A stretch of DNA of 32,793 bases from Nitrospirales bacterium. GTDB taxonomy: Bacteria; Nitrospirota; Nitrospiria; Nitrospirales; UBA8639. Positions 1 through 8,105 of the stretch are shown in pieces. Within the stretch, counting starts at the first letter, position 1. Every line of letters starts with the position of its first letter. A model generated the notes under the pieces. The model was not told where the DNA came from. It ran no database searches and saw only the letters and a list, made by a program, of their open reading frames with translations. The stretch spans positions 1 through 32,793 of the forward strand of contig JAJDBQ010000151.1 in NCBI GenBank assembly GCA_029261255.1, read 5' to 3'. The translations under genes and the position numbers were made by a program.

Positions 1-162
1 AATCCTCTTTTTCAGGCTACGGTAGAGGCCACGGAAGAGGCGATTTTGAATGCGTTATTACAAGCCACAACGGTCACGGGACGAGATGGTCGACGATTTG
101 AGGCCATTTCTATCGAACAGGTCCGCTCAATTTTGGCAACGTATCCATTGTCTCATGACTAA
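1..162 (+). CDS. P1-family peptidase (DmpA-like aminopeptidase), C-terminal end only
   Basis: The window opens inside an open frame that reads for 53 residues to a TAA stop. The motif ATVEATEEAILNAL followed by TVTGRDG is the typical C-terminal end of the P1/S58 family (DmpA, L-aminopeptidase/D-amidase), N-terminal-nucleophile hydrolases that self-cleave and release N-terminal amino acids. The catalytic Ser and the processing site lie upstream of the window, so activity cannot be judged. Frame 1 is preferred over the overlapping 60-residue frame at 50-232 because it carries the family motif and its stop precedes the next gene by 66 bases. Family assignment is from recognised C-terminal motifs only. 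Confidence 0.8.
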   Translation, partial: NPLFQATVEATEEAILNALLQATTVTGRDGRRFEAISIEQVRSILATYPLSHD

Positions 163-228
163 TCACAAGGATAGAAAATTTATGGAACAGCTTCAATGGT
201 TGTTGCTAAACATGGAATGTTATAAATC

Positions 229-1422
229 ATGATGCAGTGTCATGTGGCGGTTTCTCAAGATGCGAATCCTCAGCAGGCCGCTCAAGTGGTCTCACGCTCG
301 GTTCATGATGCATTTGGCGAACGAGACTGTGATTTTGCATGCGTCTTTTTCTCGCCCCATTTTATAGAAGATGTGGAGTCCTTGATTGAAATCATTCGGA
401 AAAATCTTGGCCCGAAAGTTTTACTTGGTTGCATGGGGGCCGGCGTGATTGGCGGAACACAAGAAATTGAGGAGCATCCTGGACTCGTGCTATGGGGTCT
501 GAGTAATCCCAATATGCACATCACTCCCTTTCACTTGATGCCGAAGAAGGAAGGAGAGAATTTTTCTCTAGAAGGTTGGCCAGAACTGCCGGAAGAGCGT
601 GCGGACCCTCGAACGTTCCTACTTTTTGCTGATCCATATTCAACACCAATAGACGAATTATTTGCACTCGTTGATCAACGGGCTCCTGGTTCGTCTGCCA
701 TTGGGGGAATTGCCAGCGGCGGAAGGGCTGAAGGGGAATCCCGATTGATCCTCAACGATCAGATTATGGAAATGGGCGTAGTCGGCGTGGCTCTTCAAGG
801 AGGTGTGCAACTACGAACGGTCGTGTCGCAGGGTTGTCAACCAATTGGTGAGCGATATGTGGTAACCAAGGTTGATCGGAATGTCATTCAGGAGCTTGGT
901 GGTATCCCTCCCTTGGAAAGATTGGAGACCACGTTGAAGGCGCTGGACGAATCTGAACGACAACAGGCCGCCAATGGTTTACAAGTGGGGATTGCCATGG
1001 ACGAACATCGTGCGGAATTTGGGCAAGGAGATTTTTTGATTCGTAGCTTGTTAGGAGCAGACAAGCCGTCGGGTTACCTGGCCATTGCCGATTTCGTTCA
1101 GGAAGGGCAAACAATTCAGTTTCATATTCGTGATGCCAATGCCGCAGGTGCTGATTTGACAGCTTTGCTATCCAGGGAGCAAGTCGCATTTCCGAATGAT
1201 CCACCAAAAGGCGTGTTACTCTTTAGTTGCAACGGCCGAGGTCAGCAGTTTTTTCAGACGCCACATCATGATGTGGCGGCGGTGCATCAACACATGGGTA
1301 TGCTGCCCATTGCGGGGTTTTTTGCAGGAGGCGAGATTGGGCCAGTTGGAGGGAAGAATTTTTTGCATGGCTATACGGCTAGTATGATCCTGTTTTATGA
1401 TGCAGTATCTCATGAATCATAA
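229..1422 (+). CDS. FIST N- and C-domain signal transduction protein
   Basis: A 397-residue soluble protein with no signal peptide or membrane segment. The N-terminal part (about 1-190: [35 protein letters not shown]) fits the FIST_N domain. The C-terminal part (about 200-390: [38 protein letters not shown]) fits FIST_C. FIST proteins are predicted small-ligand sensors, often linked to kinases or cyclic-di-GMP enzymes; the ligand, possibly amino acids, is unproven. Here it stands alone, between a peptidase and an FKBP gene, with no kinase domain fused. A peptidase neighbour would fit amino-acid sensing, but that is inference. The ATG pair at 229/232 has no strong ribosome binding site, so either could be the start. 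Confidence 0.85.
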   Translation: MMQCHVAVSQDANPQQAAQVVSRSVHDAFGERDCDFACVFFSPHFIEDVESLIEIIRKNLGPKVLLGCMGAGVIGGTQEIEEHPGLVLWGLSNPNMHITPFHLMPKKEGENFSLEGWPELPEERADPRTFLLFADPYSTPIDELFALVDQRAPGSSAIGGIASGGRAEGESRLILNDQIMEMGVVGVALQGGVQLRTVVSQGCQPIGERYVVTKVDRNVIQELGGIPPLERLETTLKALDESERQQAANGLQVGIAMDEHRAEFGQGDFLIRSLLGADKPSGYLAIADFVQEGQTIQFHIRDANAAGADLTALLSREQVAFPNDPPKGVLLFSCNGRGQQFFQTPHHDVAAVHQHMGMLPIAGFFAGGEIGPVGGKNFLHGYTASMILFYDAVSHES

Positions 1423-1483
1423 GAATCCATTGTATGCAGTCAGGAAATATTCACGTCACACGATAACCTTCGGAGAGTCCATT

Positions 1484-1945
1484 ATGAAAAATTGTATCTC
1501 TCGATCATCCTTAGTTTTCTTATCATCGAATCTGAGAAGCTGTGTCCTTCTGATTCTGCTTGGACTTTTTTTGCTTCCGTGCGTTAGCCAAGCGGCCAAA
1601 GAAGATATGGTCACAACACCTTCAGGCTTACAGTATGTCGACCTTGTTGCGGGTTCTGGCCGCGAAGCAAAGGCCGGTGACACGGCCACAGTGCATTACA
1701 CAGGAACCCTTGTCGATGGAACAAAATTTGATAGCTCGAAAGATCGGAACAAACCTTTTCCGTTTCCACTCGGAGCCGGTCGGGTGATCAAAGGCTGGGA
1801 TGAAGGCGTGGAAGGTATGAAAATCGGCGGAACGCGAAAGTTAGTCATTCCTCCAGAATTAGGCTACGGGGCGAGAGGTGCTGGGGCAGCCATTCCGCCC
1901 AATGCGACGTTGATTTTTGAAGTCGAACTCCTCGGTCTCAAGTAA
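1484..1945 (+). CDS. FKBP-type peptidyl-prolyl cis-trans isomerase, exported
   Basis: A 153-residue exported folding catalyst. The N-terminus is a signal sequence (basic start, hydrophobic [12 protein letters not shown], then SQAA). One FKBP domain follows: [39 protein letters not shown] and the end [11 protein letters not shown]. The active-site aromatic and Asp residues (Tyr of HYTG, Asp of FDSS, Trp of KGWDEG, Tyr of LGYG) are all present, so it should isomerise Xaa-Pro bonds, probably in the periplasm. The frame is open from 1397, but the ATG at 1484 is preferred: GGAGAG lies just upstream and the signal peptide begins there. Its stop overlaps the next start by one base (TAATG), which suggests coupled translation with gcvT. 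Confidence 0.9.
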   Translation: MKNCISRSSLVFLSSNLRSCVLLILLGLFLLPCVSQAAKEDMVTTPSGLQYVDLVAGSGREAKAGDTATVHYTGTLVDGTKFDSSKDRNKPFPFPLGAGRVIKGWDEGVEGMKIGGTRKLVIPPELGYGARGAGAAIPPNATLIFEVELLGLK

Positions 1946-3039
1946 TGAAGGAAACACCTCTGACTCAGATGCATCGTGAGCATAAGGCCAAGTTGGTAGA
2001 CTTTGCCGGATGGCTGATGCCCATACAATATACGGGGGTTCTTGATGAGTACCATGCCGTTCGGCATGGGGCGGGCTTATTCGATGTTAGCCACATGGGA
2101 CGACTTAATGTGGCAGGCGATCAAGCTGAAGATTTTTTACAATGGGTGAGCACGAATGATGTCAGACGGTTAGCTGTAGGGCAAGCACAATACAGCATGG
2201 TTTGCCAAGATTCGGGGGGCATCTTAGATGACATTTTTATTTATAAGACTGGCCAATCTGAATTCTTGGTCTGTGTGAATGCTTCAAATCGGATCAAGAT
2301 CTTTGAATGGTTTCATACGCATCAGCAAGCAAAATTTCCTCAAGTCGTCATTCATGATCAATCAGAAGATTTAGCCCAACTGGCAATTCAAGGTCCATCA
2401 TCACAGGCCTTGCTGAAGAAAGTGATTGGGGCAGCAGTAGACAAACTGAAGCCTCGTCAAAGTCTCCCAATTGAAGCCAATGGGTTTTCCGGACTTCTGA
2501 GTCGTACTGGCTATACTGGAGAAATAGGCTATGAATGGTACATCCCAGCGGGAGAAGCTCAGCGGGCGTGGGAGCAATTATTGCACGCCGGTGAAGGTGA
2601 TCAGGTCAAGCCGGCGGGGCTTGGCGCAAGAGATCTGCTTCGATTAGACGTCGGATATCTGCTCTATGGCAACGATATGGATGAGAAGACGACACCCTTA
2701 GAAGCTGGAGCTGAATGGGTGGTGGCGTGGGACAAAGGACCGTTTCAAGGTCAAGCAGCCCTACAGAAACTCAAAGAGCAAGGAATACCTAAAAAACTTG
2801 TTGGTTTTGAAATGATGGAGCGCGGGGTTCCCAGGCATGATATGGAAATCGTGAAAGACGGAAAGATTGTTGGAAGGGTGACCAGTGGGAATTTTTCTCC
2901 GGTACTGCAAAAAGGCATTGGATTAGGGTTGCTTCCCCCAGAGTTGTGTCAAGATGAAACCGTGTTAGCCATCAATATTCGTGGAAAACATGTGCCCGCC
3001 AAAGTCGTCAAACTGCCATTCTATAAACGCCAAAAATAG
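1945..3039 (+). CDS. gcvT: Aminomethyltransferase, glycine cleavage T-protein
   Basis: A 364-residue GcvT/YgfZ-superfamily protein of the usual length for T-protein, which moves the aminomethyl carbon from lipoyl-H-protein to tetrahydrofolate. Family signatures run in order: LFDVSHMGR near residue 45, GGILDDIFIY near 91-100 with the catalytic-type Asp, LLSRTGYTGEIGYEWY, the folate-region motif GLGARDLLRLDVGYLLYGNDMDE, and a C-terminal barrel domain (VGRVTSGNFSPVL). The preserved Asp and GARD motif argue for a true T-protein rather than the YgfZ iron-sulfur repair protein. No gcvH or gcvP is in view, so the rest of the system must be elsewhere. The start overlaps the fkpA-like stop by one base. 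Confidence 0.9.
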   Translation: MKETPLTQMHREHKAKLVDFAGWLMPIQYTGVLDEYHAVRHGAGLFDVSHMGRLNVAGDQAEDFLQWVSTNDVRRLAVGQAQYSMVCQDSGGILDDIFIYKTGQSEFLVCVNASNRIKIFEWFHTHQQAKFPQVVIHDQSEDLAQLAIQGPSSQALLKKVIGAAVDKLKPRQSLPIEANGFSGLLSRTGYTGEIGYEWYIPAGEAQRAWEQLLHAGEGDQVKPAGLGARDLLRLDVGYLLYGNDMDEKTTPLEAGAEWVVAWDKGPFQGQAALQKLKEQGIPKKLVGFEMMERGVPRHDMEIVKDGKIVGRVTSGNFSPVLQKGIGLGLLPPELCQDETVLAINIRGKHVPAKVVKLPFYKRQK

Positions 3040-3069
3040 TAAATCCATTCGTTATTGCCAAGGAGACCT

Positions 3070-3609
3070 ATGCAAGAGGAAAAACTCCTGTCGACCATTC
3101 GTGTTCATTCGGGGAAAGTGTTGAAGCTTGATTTGGATACGGTCGCGCTGCCAAACGGACGAACAATCGAATTGGAAATTCTTCGACATCCTGGTGCTTC
3201 CGCTGTCGTGCCTCTCAAAGAGGATGGGAAGGTGGTCCTTATTCGTCAACTTCGGCATGCAGCTGGTGGTTTCATTTACGAAATTCCAGCAGGAAAATTA
3301 GATCCGGACGAAGATCCGAAAGATTGCGCTGCACGTGAATTGGAAGAAGAGGTGGGTTATCGCGCAGGGTCTTTAGAGTTGTTGACGAGTATTTGGACTG
3401 CGCCTGGCTTTACCGACGAGGTCATTCACATTTATCAAGGGACGAAACTCGACACAGGAAAACAGCAATTGGACCAAGGCGAGATTCTGGAAATTGTGGA
3501 ATGGTCGCTAGACGAAGCGATGTCTAGAATTCTTGACGGTACTATACGAGATGCTAAAACTATAATTGGATTACAGATGGTGTACGCGCGAAAAAAACTA
3601 GCATCATAG
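3070..3609 (+). CDS. NUDIX hydrolase, ADP-ribose pyrophosphatase type
   Basis: A 179-residue NUDIX enzyme. The Nudix box matches the consensus fully: Gly75, Glu81, Arg89-Glu90, Glu93-Glu94 and Gly96 in GKLDPDEDPKDCAARELEEE. The N-terminal layout (VLKLDLDTVALPNG then VVLIRQLRHAAG) and the residues just before the box (EIPAGK) are typical of ADP-ribose pyrophosphatases, which split ADP-ribose into AMP and ribose-5-phosphate. The open frame starts at a TTG at 3055, but the ATG at 3070 is chosen because AAGGAG sits 6 bases before it. It is 30 bases after gcvT, likely in the same operon. Exact substrate is inferred from subfamily look, not proven. Confidence 0.88.
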   Translation: MQEEKLLSTIRVHSGKVLKLDLDTVALPNGRTIELEILRHPGASAVVPLKEDGKVVLIRQLRHAAGGFIYEIPAGKLDPDEDPKDCAARELEEEVGYRAGSLELLTSIWTAPGFTDEVIHIYQGTKLDTGKQQLDQGEILEIVEWSLDEAMSRILDGTIRDAKTIIGLQMVYARKKLAS

Positions 3610-3717
3610 GCAGAGTAATTTGAGTGTCAACGAACTCAATTCAAACTCCCTCGCTCTTTAATGGGAGGGGTGAGGCTAAAGGCCGATTCTGAAATAAAAA
3701 AAGACCGCAACTATGAC

Positions 3718-4581
3718 TTACGCAACCTCGCCTAAAAGTGAAGTATCTTTGCTCTCAACCACACTCGGTAGTGGAACCGCCAGCCCATCTTCATAGATAC
3801 TCGTCAGTTCGACATGCCCTAAATGCGGTGTTGGGCGTTGATCCCGGCTTTCACGTTGAAAGCGTGCTTCCAAACCTAACCTCTTCAAGAGGTACTGAGC
3901 CAGCTCAATTCTGGAAACAGCTTGCGTTGAGGGAATATGGCGGATTCCTGTTTCTCTGCTTCGAGCAAGTCCCATCACTCTCTTCGTTAAATCCTCCACC
4001 CACACCACAGAACGATATTCGTTTTCAACAATGGTGATCGGTAGTTGGCGCTGTGAGCGGTATCGGAGCCAATCCAAGTGCCCCGTGCGACCATTCGGCG
4101 AGGGGCCAATAGCTAAGCCGGTTCTAATAACTAAAGATCCAGTCCGTTCTAAAGCGATATGCTCCGCTTCCTGTCGAGTTCTTCCATACATACTGATCGG
4201 GCATGGTGGGGAATCTTCAGTGTACGTTCCATCTCCACCAAACACATGATCAGATGAAATATACACCATCCGTACTGTTGATGGCAGGGCCTTCAGCACT
4301 CGCCTAAGATGTCCCACGTTAACCTCATGAGCCCAGCCCGGATGAATTTCACATTTCGACACATCACACACGGCATGGCAGTAGATAAGGAGCTGTGGCT
4401 GGTATTGGTTGAAAATTGATTCGATCCATTCAGGATCTTCTAGTTGGAGAACGAACCATTGTTGAACGATTGGCGCGCGATTGCCAGGTGATGAAAAAGG
4501 GACGACCGAATGGGAAAATAGTCTTGCCAGATTAAACCCTAAAATTGAAGTGGATCCGAAGAGTATCGTAGAAGGTTTCAT
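3718..4581 (-). CDS. RmlD-like NAD(P)-dependent sugar-nucleotide reductase homologue
   Basis: A 287-residue short-chain dehydrogenase fold of the RmlD (dTDP-4-dehydrorhamnose reductase) substrate-binding type. Visible parts: N-terminal nucleotide-binding strand STILFGSTSILGFNL; CHAVCDVSKCE as in the family NxAA..VD.AE region; YISSDHVFGG, the typical sugar-reductase core; YGRTRQEAE at the catalytic Tyr; then RTGLAIGPSP. Two departures stand out. The middle glycine of GxxGxxG is Ser, and the catalytic YxxxK reads Tyr-Gly-Arg-Thr-Arg, with Arg for Lys. It may have altered activity or be a non-catalytic partner as in the MAT2B branch. The frame extends to 4647, but the fold begins at the Met at 4581. 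No other rhamnose genes are near. Confidence 0.75.
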   Translation of the reverse strand: MKPSTILFGSTSILGFNLARLFSHSVVPFSSPGNRAPIVQQWFVLQLEDPEWIESIFNQYQPQLLIYCHAVCDVSKCEIHPGWAHEVNVGHLRRVLKALPSTVRMVYISSDHVFGGDGTYTEDSPPCPISMYGRTRQEAEHIALERTGSLVIRTGLAIGPSPNGRTGHLDWLRYRSQRQLPITIVENEYRSVVWVEDLTKRVMGLARSRETGIRHIPSTQAVSRIELAQYLLKRLGLEARFQRESRDQRPTPHLGHVELTSIYEDGLAVPLPSVVESKDTSLLGEVA

Positions 4582-4900
4582 GTTCGACCATAAAGAAAAT
4601 GCCAATGCAATCGAAGGCTGTGGAATGAAAGTAGGCCATGCCTTCATAACCTATGTCAATTGAGGGCGAGTGATATCCAGTGATGACAACAAATCGAGGT
4701 GGCAATGATCCATTTGGAAATGTTGAATCACACTTGAGACTGCTAAATGATTATGTCTGAAGGTGCGAATGCTGGTATAGGCGAAGGAGGTGGCAGCTCA
4801 CCTAGGCTTTCGGGAACATTAAGATGATGGCTGGGCTAGCCCACTGAGGGGCTGGCCCACAGTTATATGCTGTTATGAAGGGGAACCCTCAAGGAGGTTC
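4582..4900. other. Intergenic region with palindromes, no gene seen
   Basis: No convincing coding frame. It holds a perfect 12-base palindrome TGGGCTAGCCCA at 4832-4843, the last 11 bases of which can alternatively pair with the related arm GGGCTGGCCCA at 4849-4859 to make an 11-bp hairpin with one G-U pair. There is no T-run after it on either strand, so it is not a standard intrinsic terminator. A shorter hairpin, GAACC/GGTTC at 4883-4900, abuts the extended stop of the frameshifted gene on the minus strand. Confidence 0.4.
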
Positions 4901-5187
4901 TTAACTTTCAGCAATCATGACAGCTGAGGCATGGCCACCCTTGGTCATCTGTGCCTTTCTTGGGATCCGAGCTGGAATTTGCCGATGATGATCGTGCTTT
5001 TATCGACATGAATGCGTTGTTCTTTGTCTCTACTATCCATGATCACGTAAAAGGAGCCTTTAATTTCCATGAGGGTCCCTTGCACAATTGAAGTGCCTTC
5101 TTCAATCGTTGGGGCACTTTGGACAATGGAAGTAGTAGTGAATCCGAATGCACAAAGTAGGGTCAGAATACTCAATAGTCTTTTCAT
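4901..5187 (-). pseudogene. Small secreted OB-fold-like protein, frameshifted near its end
   Basis: The frame from the ATG at 5187 (GAGG nine bases before it) encodes a signal peptide (MKRLLSILTLLCAFGFTTT) and a small beta-rich domain: GTLMEIKGSFYVIMD, then RIHVDKSTIIIGKF. As it stands it stops at 4945 after 80 residues, ending GSQERHR. In the -1 frame the sequence continues at once as AQMTKGGHASAVMIAES to a TAA at 4901-4903, which is the kind of ending I know from such small secreted proteins (GDK-EAQ..GHA). One lost base around the CCC at 4962-4964 would restore a 95-residue protein. Either this is a recent frameshift mutation or a sequencing error. Function unknown; resemblance to small stress-related OB-fold proteins is recalled, not tested. 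Confidence 0.6.
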
Positions 5188-5500
5188 GGCATACCTCGAT
5201 AGTGTTGGCAGAATGAAAAATATCCAGATCTGAATAAGCCATACGCGCATAATAGACCTAGAGAGCAAGTAAAATACCTAAATAAAGGAACAAAAAAATA
5301 TGCTCTATATGTCAACTGAATTGAATGTGGAGAGCTCTGGAAAGTTGTTCGAGTTGAGGTGGGTGCTGTATGAAGGATCCTACAAATTAGGGCAATAGCA
5401 TACAGTGCATGTCCAATAACCTGTAGTCGTCTTTGTCTTTCGCATGAGTTTTCTCGAATAGAACGTTTGGCTGAGGAAGAAGAGTCCGGTTGTCTGCTTC

Positions 5501-5938
5501 TTATGAGTCATTCGATAAAAAGATCTGAGCGCAGGTCTGTTTAAGGGATTCGAATTGGAAAGGTTTGACAAAAAATCCTTGCGCTCCCTCTCGGAGAAAT
5601 TGTTGTAGAGCTAGTCTGTCCATCCCACCTGACATCACCCACACGGGTACTTGATATCCCATCCAGCGTAGTTCATCGAGCATGGTTCGTCCATCCATGA
5701 TTGGCATATGTATATCTAAGAGAATGCCATCCACGGATTGAGTTGCGACGACTTCTAAGCCTTCTTGTCCGTTACGAGCAATCCATACGCCATAACCCCA
5801 TGCTCTGAAGGCAGCCTCAAGCATGTCCGCTACGGAAGGATCATCTTCTACCACTAGTATGCAGAGAGGAGTGTTCCTCTGTATGCCGAAGACCGGAGAG
5901 CGTGCGTGAGTTTCTTGATCTGGATTCATTGGAAACAC
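5501..5938 (-). CDS. Single-domain response regulator (CheY-like receiver)
   Basis: A 145-residue protein consisting of one receiver domain with a short N-terminal extension and no output domain. All phosphorylation-site parts are visible: acidic pair in ILVVEDDPSVA, phospho-acceptor Asp in GILLDIHMPIMDG, Ser in VWVMSGG, and Lys in GFFVKPF. Such stand-alone receivers act by binding a partner or passing phosphate along a relay. No kinase is adjacent, so the partner is unknown. Start may be the Met at 5938 or the one at 5929. It is transcribed alone on the minus strand, upstream of the frameshifted small secreted gene but separated from it by about 310 bases. Confidence 0.88.
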   Translation of the reverse strand: MFPMNPDQETHARSPVFGIQRNTPLCILVVEDDPSVADMLEAAFRAWGYGVWIARNGQEGLEVVATQSVDGILLDIHMPIMDGRTMLDELRWMGYQVPVWVMSGGMDRLALQQFLREGAQGFFVKPFQFESLKQTCAQIFLSNDS

Positions 5939-6181
5939 GACAGCAATTGATATCGAAGAGGGTGTATGAAGCGAATCTTTATTTTTGTGCCCTCTTTGAT
6001 TGATCGAAAAAATATACTTCAGAAGCCACGGGCATGCCTATGTATGAGAAACTGAGAAGCATGATATATGCCCGTCCTTGATTAGCAGGTCTATCTTATT
6101 GATTCTTAAAATAAACGTAATCCATTAGCACTCGAGTCTTCAATTCTTGGCACTTGTAACCTGTAGGGTTTCATGATCATC

Positions 6182-6199
6182 CGTAGGGTCTTCCCTACG
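6182..6199. repeat. Perfect 7-bp inverted repeat with 4-base loop
   Basis: CGTAGGG at 6182-6188 and CCCTACG at 6193-6199 flank TCTT. No T-run follows, so it is more likely an operator or an RNA hairpin than a terminator. A partial direct copy (TGTAGGGT) lies about 20 bases upstream. Confidence 0.55.
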
Positions 6200-6225
6200 A
6201 CGATCTTTCCATTCGTACGAGACGG

Positions 6226-6268
6226 CTTGAGGTGTCAATTCGGAGAGAATCTCTGGCTACGCCTCAAG
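6226..6268. repeat. Nested hairpin, 10-bp outer stem
   Basis: CTTGAGGTGT (6226-6235) pairs with ACGCCTCAAG (6259-6268), nine of ten as Watson-Crick and one as G-U. Inside lies a second small stem AGAGA/TCTCT. The nesting suggests a folded RNA element upstream of the DUF4168 gene, but no expression evidence is available. Confidence 0.5.
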
Positions 6269-6482
6269 TTATCTATCTCAGGAAGAGCTCACGGACTTCA
6301 GTTGGAGATGTTGGCCCGTCTCTTGCGATATCACAAAAGATGGGTAGTGACGGGGCAAGTTGATAAGGAGGCCATTGAGAGGCCAGAGGAATGTAGTTTT
6401 CTGTCTGGTTATCCACGGTAGCAATGGAAGCCACATGTGGTGACCCGGCCTTTATTTATATCATTCATAAAGGAGAAATATT

Positions 6483-6869
6483 ATGACAACCATTCCAATG
6501 AATCTTAAATCCTTGAGTGTAGCGGTAGTAGTTACCTTCGCATTGATTCTTGTGCAGAGTCGTGCAGTGCAGGCGGAAGTAGCGGAGACTCCGGCGGCTC
6601 ATGAGGAAATTTCAGGGGATATTCTTGAGCCGTTTGCTGGAGCGTACAAAGAAGTTTCCGAGATTCACAGTAGCTATGAACAGCGTATTGTTAAGTCACC
6701 AGACCCCGCTCAAGCGGACGCACTGCAACAAGAGGCGAATCAGAAGATGACGCAGGCCGTCACGGATCGCGGAATGACGATTGAGGACTACAACACGTTG
6801 TTTCAAACGATCCAAAATGATCCAGACCTCAAGAAGAAATTCATGACGGTACTCAACCAAACACGGTGA
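6483..6869 (+). CDS. Exported DUF4168-domain protein
   Basis: A 128-residue protein with a signal peptide (VAVVVTFALILVQ, cleavage near VQAEVA) and a short helical domain. LEPFAGAYKEVSEIHSSYEQ near residues 47-66 and the ending MTIEDYNTLFQTIQNDPDLK match the DUF4168 pattern, in which a conserved segment asks for a Y/F..I......DP.L motif near the C-terminus. Function of the family is unknown; members are small exported proteins. The ATG at 6483 is supported by AAAGGAGA about seven bases upstream. It is followed after 92 bases by a lipoprotein gene on the same strand, which may share its transcript. Confidence 0.8.
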   Translation: MTTIPMNLKSLSVAVVVTFALILVQSRAVQAEVAETPAAHEEISGDILEPFAGAYKEVSEIHSSYEQRIVKSPDPAQADALQQEANQKMTQAVTDRGMTIEDYNTLFQTIQNDPDLKKKFMTVLNQTR

Positions 6870-6961
6870 GACGGAAGAGGCGAGCTCCAGCTTAGAGAAC
6901 AATAGGGTTCCAGCAAAGAATCTGTTTTTTTGACGGAAAAATTGCATGAGGAGGGAGTTCG

Positions 6962-7579
6962 ATGGAAGCTATTACAAACGTGATGCCTCCGATTCAGACT
7001 ATTGGAAAGTTTGCCGTATTGATAGTGATATGTGTCATGACAGGATGCTCTGATTCACCAAGGGATGCAGCGATCGAAGAGCCAAAAGTCACTCATCCGG
7101 AATTCACTGCAAACGTATCGGGGGCTGTGAATGCTGAAGTAAAAGGGGCGGGACTTGTGACCTATCTGGGTCCAAAAAAACGAGATGTTGTCACAGGGAA
7201 TCGTCCTGGTTATTTCTTGCTTGCGAATATCAATACCGATGTAGCAGGCGAAAAAGGGTTCACCATAACTTTTCGAATCCCTGATGAAGCTCAGCCTGGC
7301 AACCATGTTCTGATGACGTCTGATCCTCGGAAGGTCGGTGAACATTTTGATGTTCGTGTAGAACGAGAGGAGGAGGGTAAGCTTATTTCATATCACGCGA
7401 ATACAGAAGGAACCATAACCTTGGAGAGTTTTGCCCCTGACCGTACTTATCCCGGCATCAGTAAAATTACAGGAACCTTTCGATTTGTTACGGAGAACAA
7501 TGATGGGGATAGGATTTCAGCCAATGGCACGTTTCATTTTCCCGTTAGGCGGAAGGTCGTATTCCTGGTTACAAAGTAA
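6962..7579 (+). CDS. Putative lipoprotein of unknown function
   Basis: A 205-residue protein. Residues 15-28 are hydrophobic and end in MTG-Cys29, a plausible lipobox, so it is probably a lipid-anchored periplasmic or outer-membrane protein. The mature part is rich in beta-type residues (GYFLLANINTDVAGE, FTITFRIPDEAQPGN, KITGTFRFVTENN, ISANGTFHFPV), suggesting an all-beta sandwich or barrel-like domain. I do not recognise the family. The ATG is preceded by GAGGAGGGA, a strong ribosome binding site. It lies downstream of the DUF4168 gene and some 330 bases before a strong terminator. Confidence 0.75.
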   Translation: MEAITNVMPPIQTIGKFAVLIVICVMTGCSDSPRDAAIEEPKVTHPEFTANVSGAVNAEVKGAGLVTYLGPKKRDVVTGNRPGYFLLANINTDVAGEKGFTITFRIPDEAQPGNHVLMTSDPRKVGEHFDVRVEREEEGKLISYHANTEGTITLESFAPDRTYPGISKITGTFRFVTENNDGDRISANGTFHFPVRRKVVFLVTK

Positions 7580-8105
7580 GGTTGTCAAGAATTTTAAGGC
7601 CTGAGGATGAGTGGGAGATTGGCCCCCTTTGACCTTTGTGCAACTCATACTTTTGAATTCTCAAGATCAATGTAGTTCTAGTTGTCCCAAGTGCGATGCT
7701 GGCTGTGCTTTTGTGTCTTTTCCCAACACTCAGGGAGACGTGATTTGTTGTTCTCTCTTGATTCCTGAATACGGTCTTCTGGTTCAAATGTATTGAGGAA
7801 AAGATAGGGACTTGGGAAATGGCCTAACGTAAGCTTTGGTAACTCAATCGTCTGGGTGAACCATGCGGCACAAGATTGATTGGTAGATACAGTTTTAATA
7901 ATCAGGAGAAAAAGGAGCGAGAATCGCTCCTTTTTTTATTTCCTCATCGACCTTGATCCATCTGAACTCTGTCATCAAATAATGCGAGACGGATTCCTAT
8001 GCTATAGGCGGGAAGCTCAGTGAGCTTTCGATGTGAAGGCTTTCTCATAATAGAGAGGTGAAGAAAAAAATTGAGCTGATGTTGTCTGCTCAAATGTGCA
8101 AATGA
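7580..8105. other. Convergent intergenic region with terminator
   Basis: Lies between the ends of the lipoprotein and STAS genes. Holds the bidirectional terminator at 7909-7937. The 330 bases before it contain a GTG-started 61-residue Cys-rich frame (7611-7796) that I do not trust, and otherwise nothing recognisable. Confidence 0.5.
7909..7937. terminator. Strong bidirectional intrinsic terminator
   Basis: AAAAAGGAGCGA pairs perfectly with TCGCTCCTTTTT around a GAA loop, with A-tract and T-tract on the two sides. It can end transcription of the lipoprotein operon on the plus strand and of the STAS gene on the minus strand. Confidence 0.92.

Larger units (their letters stand above)
5939..6482. 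other. Structured intergenic region, no convincing gene
   Basis: About 540 bases between the divergent response-regulator and DUF4168 genes. An open frame at 6173-6421 exists but looks random and runs through two strong inverted repeats: CGTAGGG/CCCTACG with a TCTT loop at 6182-6199, and a nested stem CTTGAGGTGT/ACGCCTCAAG at 6226-6268 that itself contains AGAGA/TCTCT. GTAGGGT also occurs as a direct repeat near 6162 and 6183. This looks more like regulatory DNA or a structured RNA than protein-coding sequence. Confidence 0.4.

Noticed and set aside
3620-3639. TTGAGT/ACTCAA hairpin after the NUDIX gene
   Set aside because: Only six pairs, AT-rich, and no T-run; too weak to call a terminator.
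5380-5571. 63-residue minus-strand frame downstream of the response regulator
   Set aside because: It overlaps the regulator's 3' end in another frame and shows no motif.
6173-6421. 82-residue plus-strand frame upstream of the DUF4168 gene
   Set aside because: No ribosome site, random-looking product, and it runs through two strong inverted repeats.
7611-7796. 61-residue Cys-rich frame (CSSSCPKCDAGC) starting at GTG after the lipoprotein gene
   Set aside because: The cysteines could suggest a zinc ribbon, but spacing is irregular, no family is recognised and the opposite strand is equally open. Kept only as a note.
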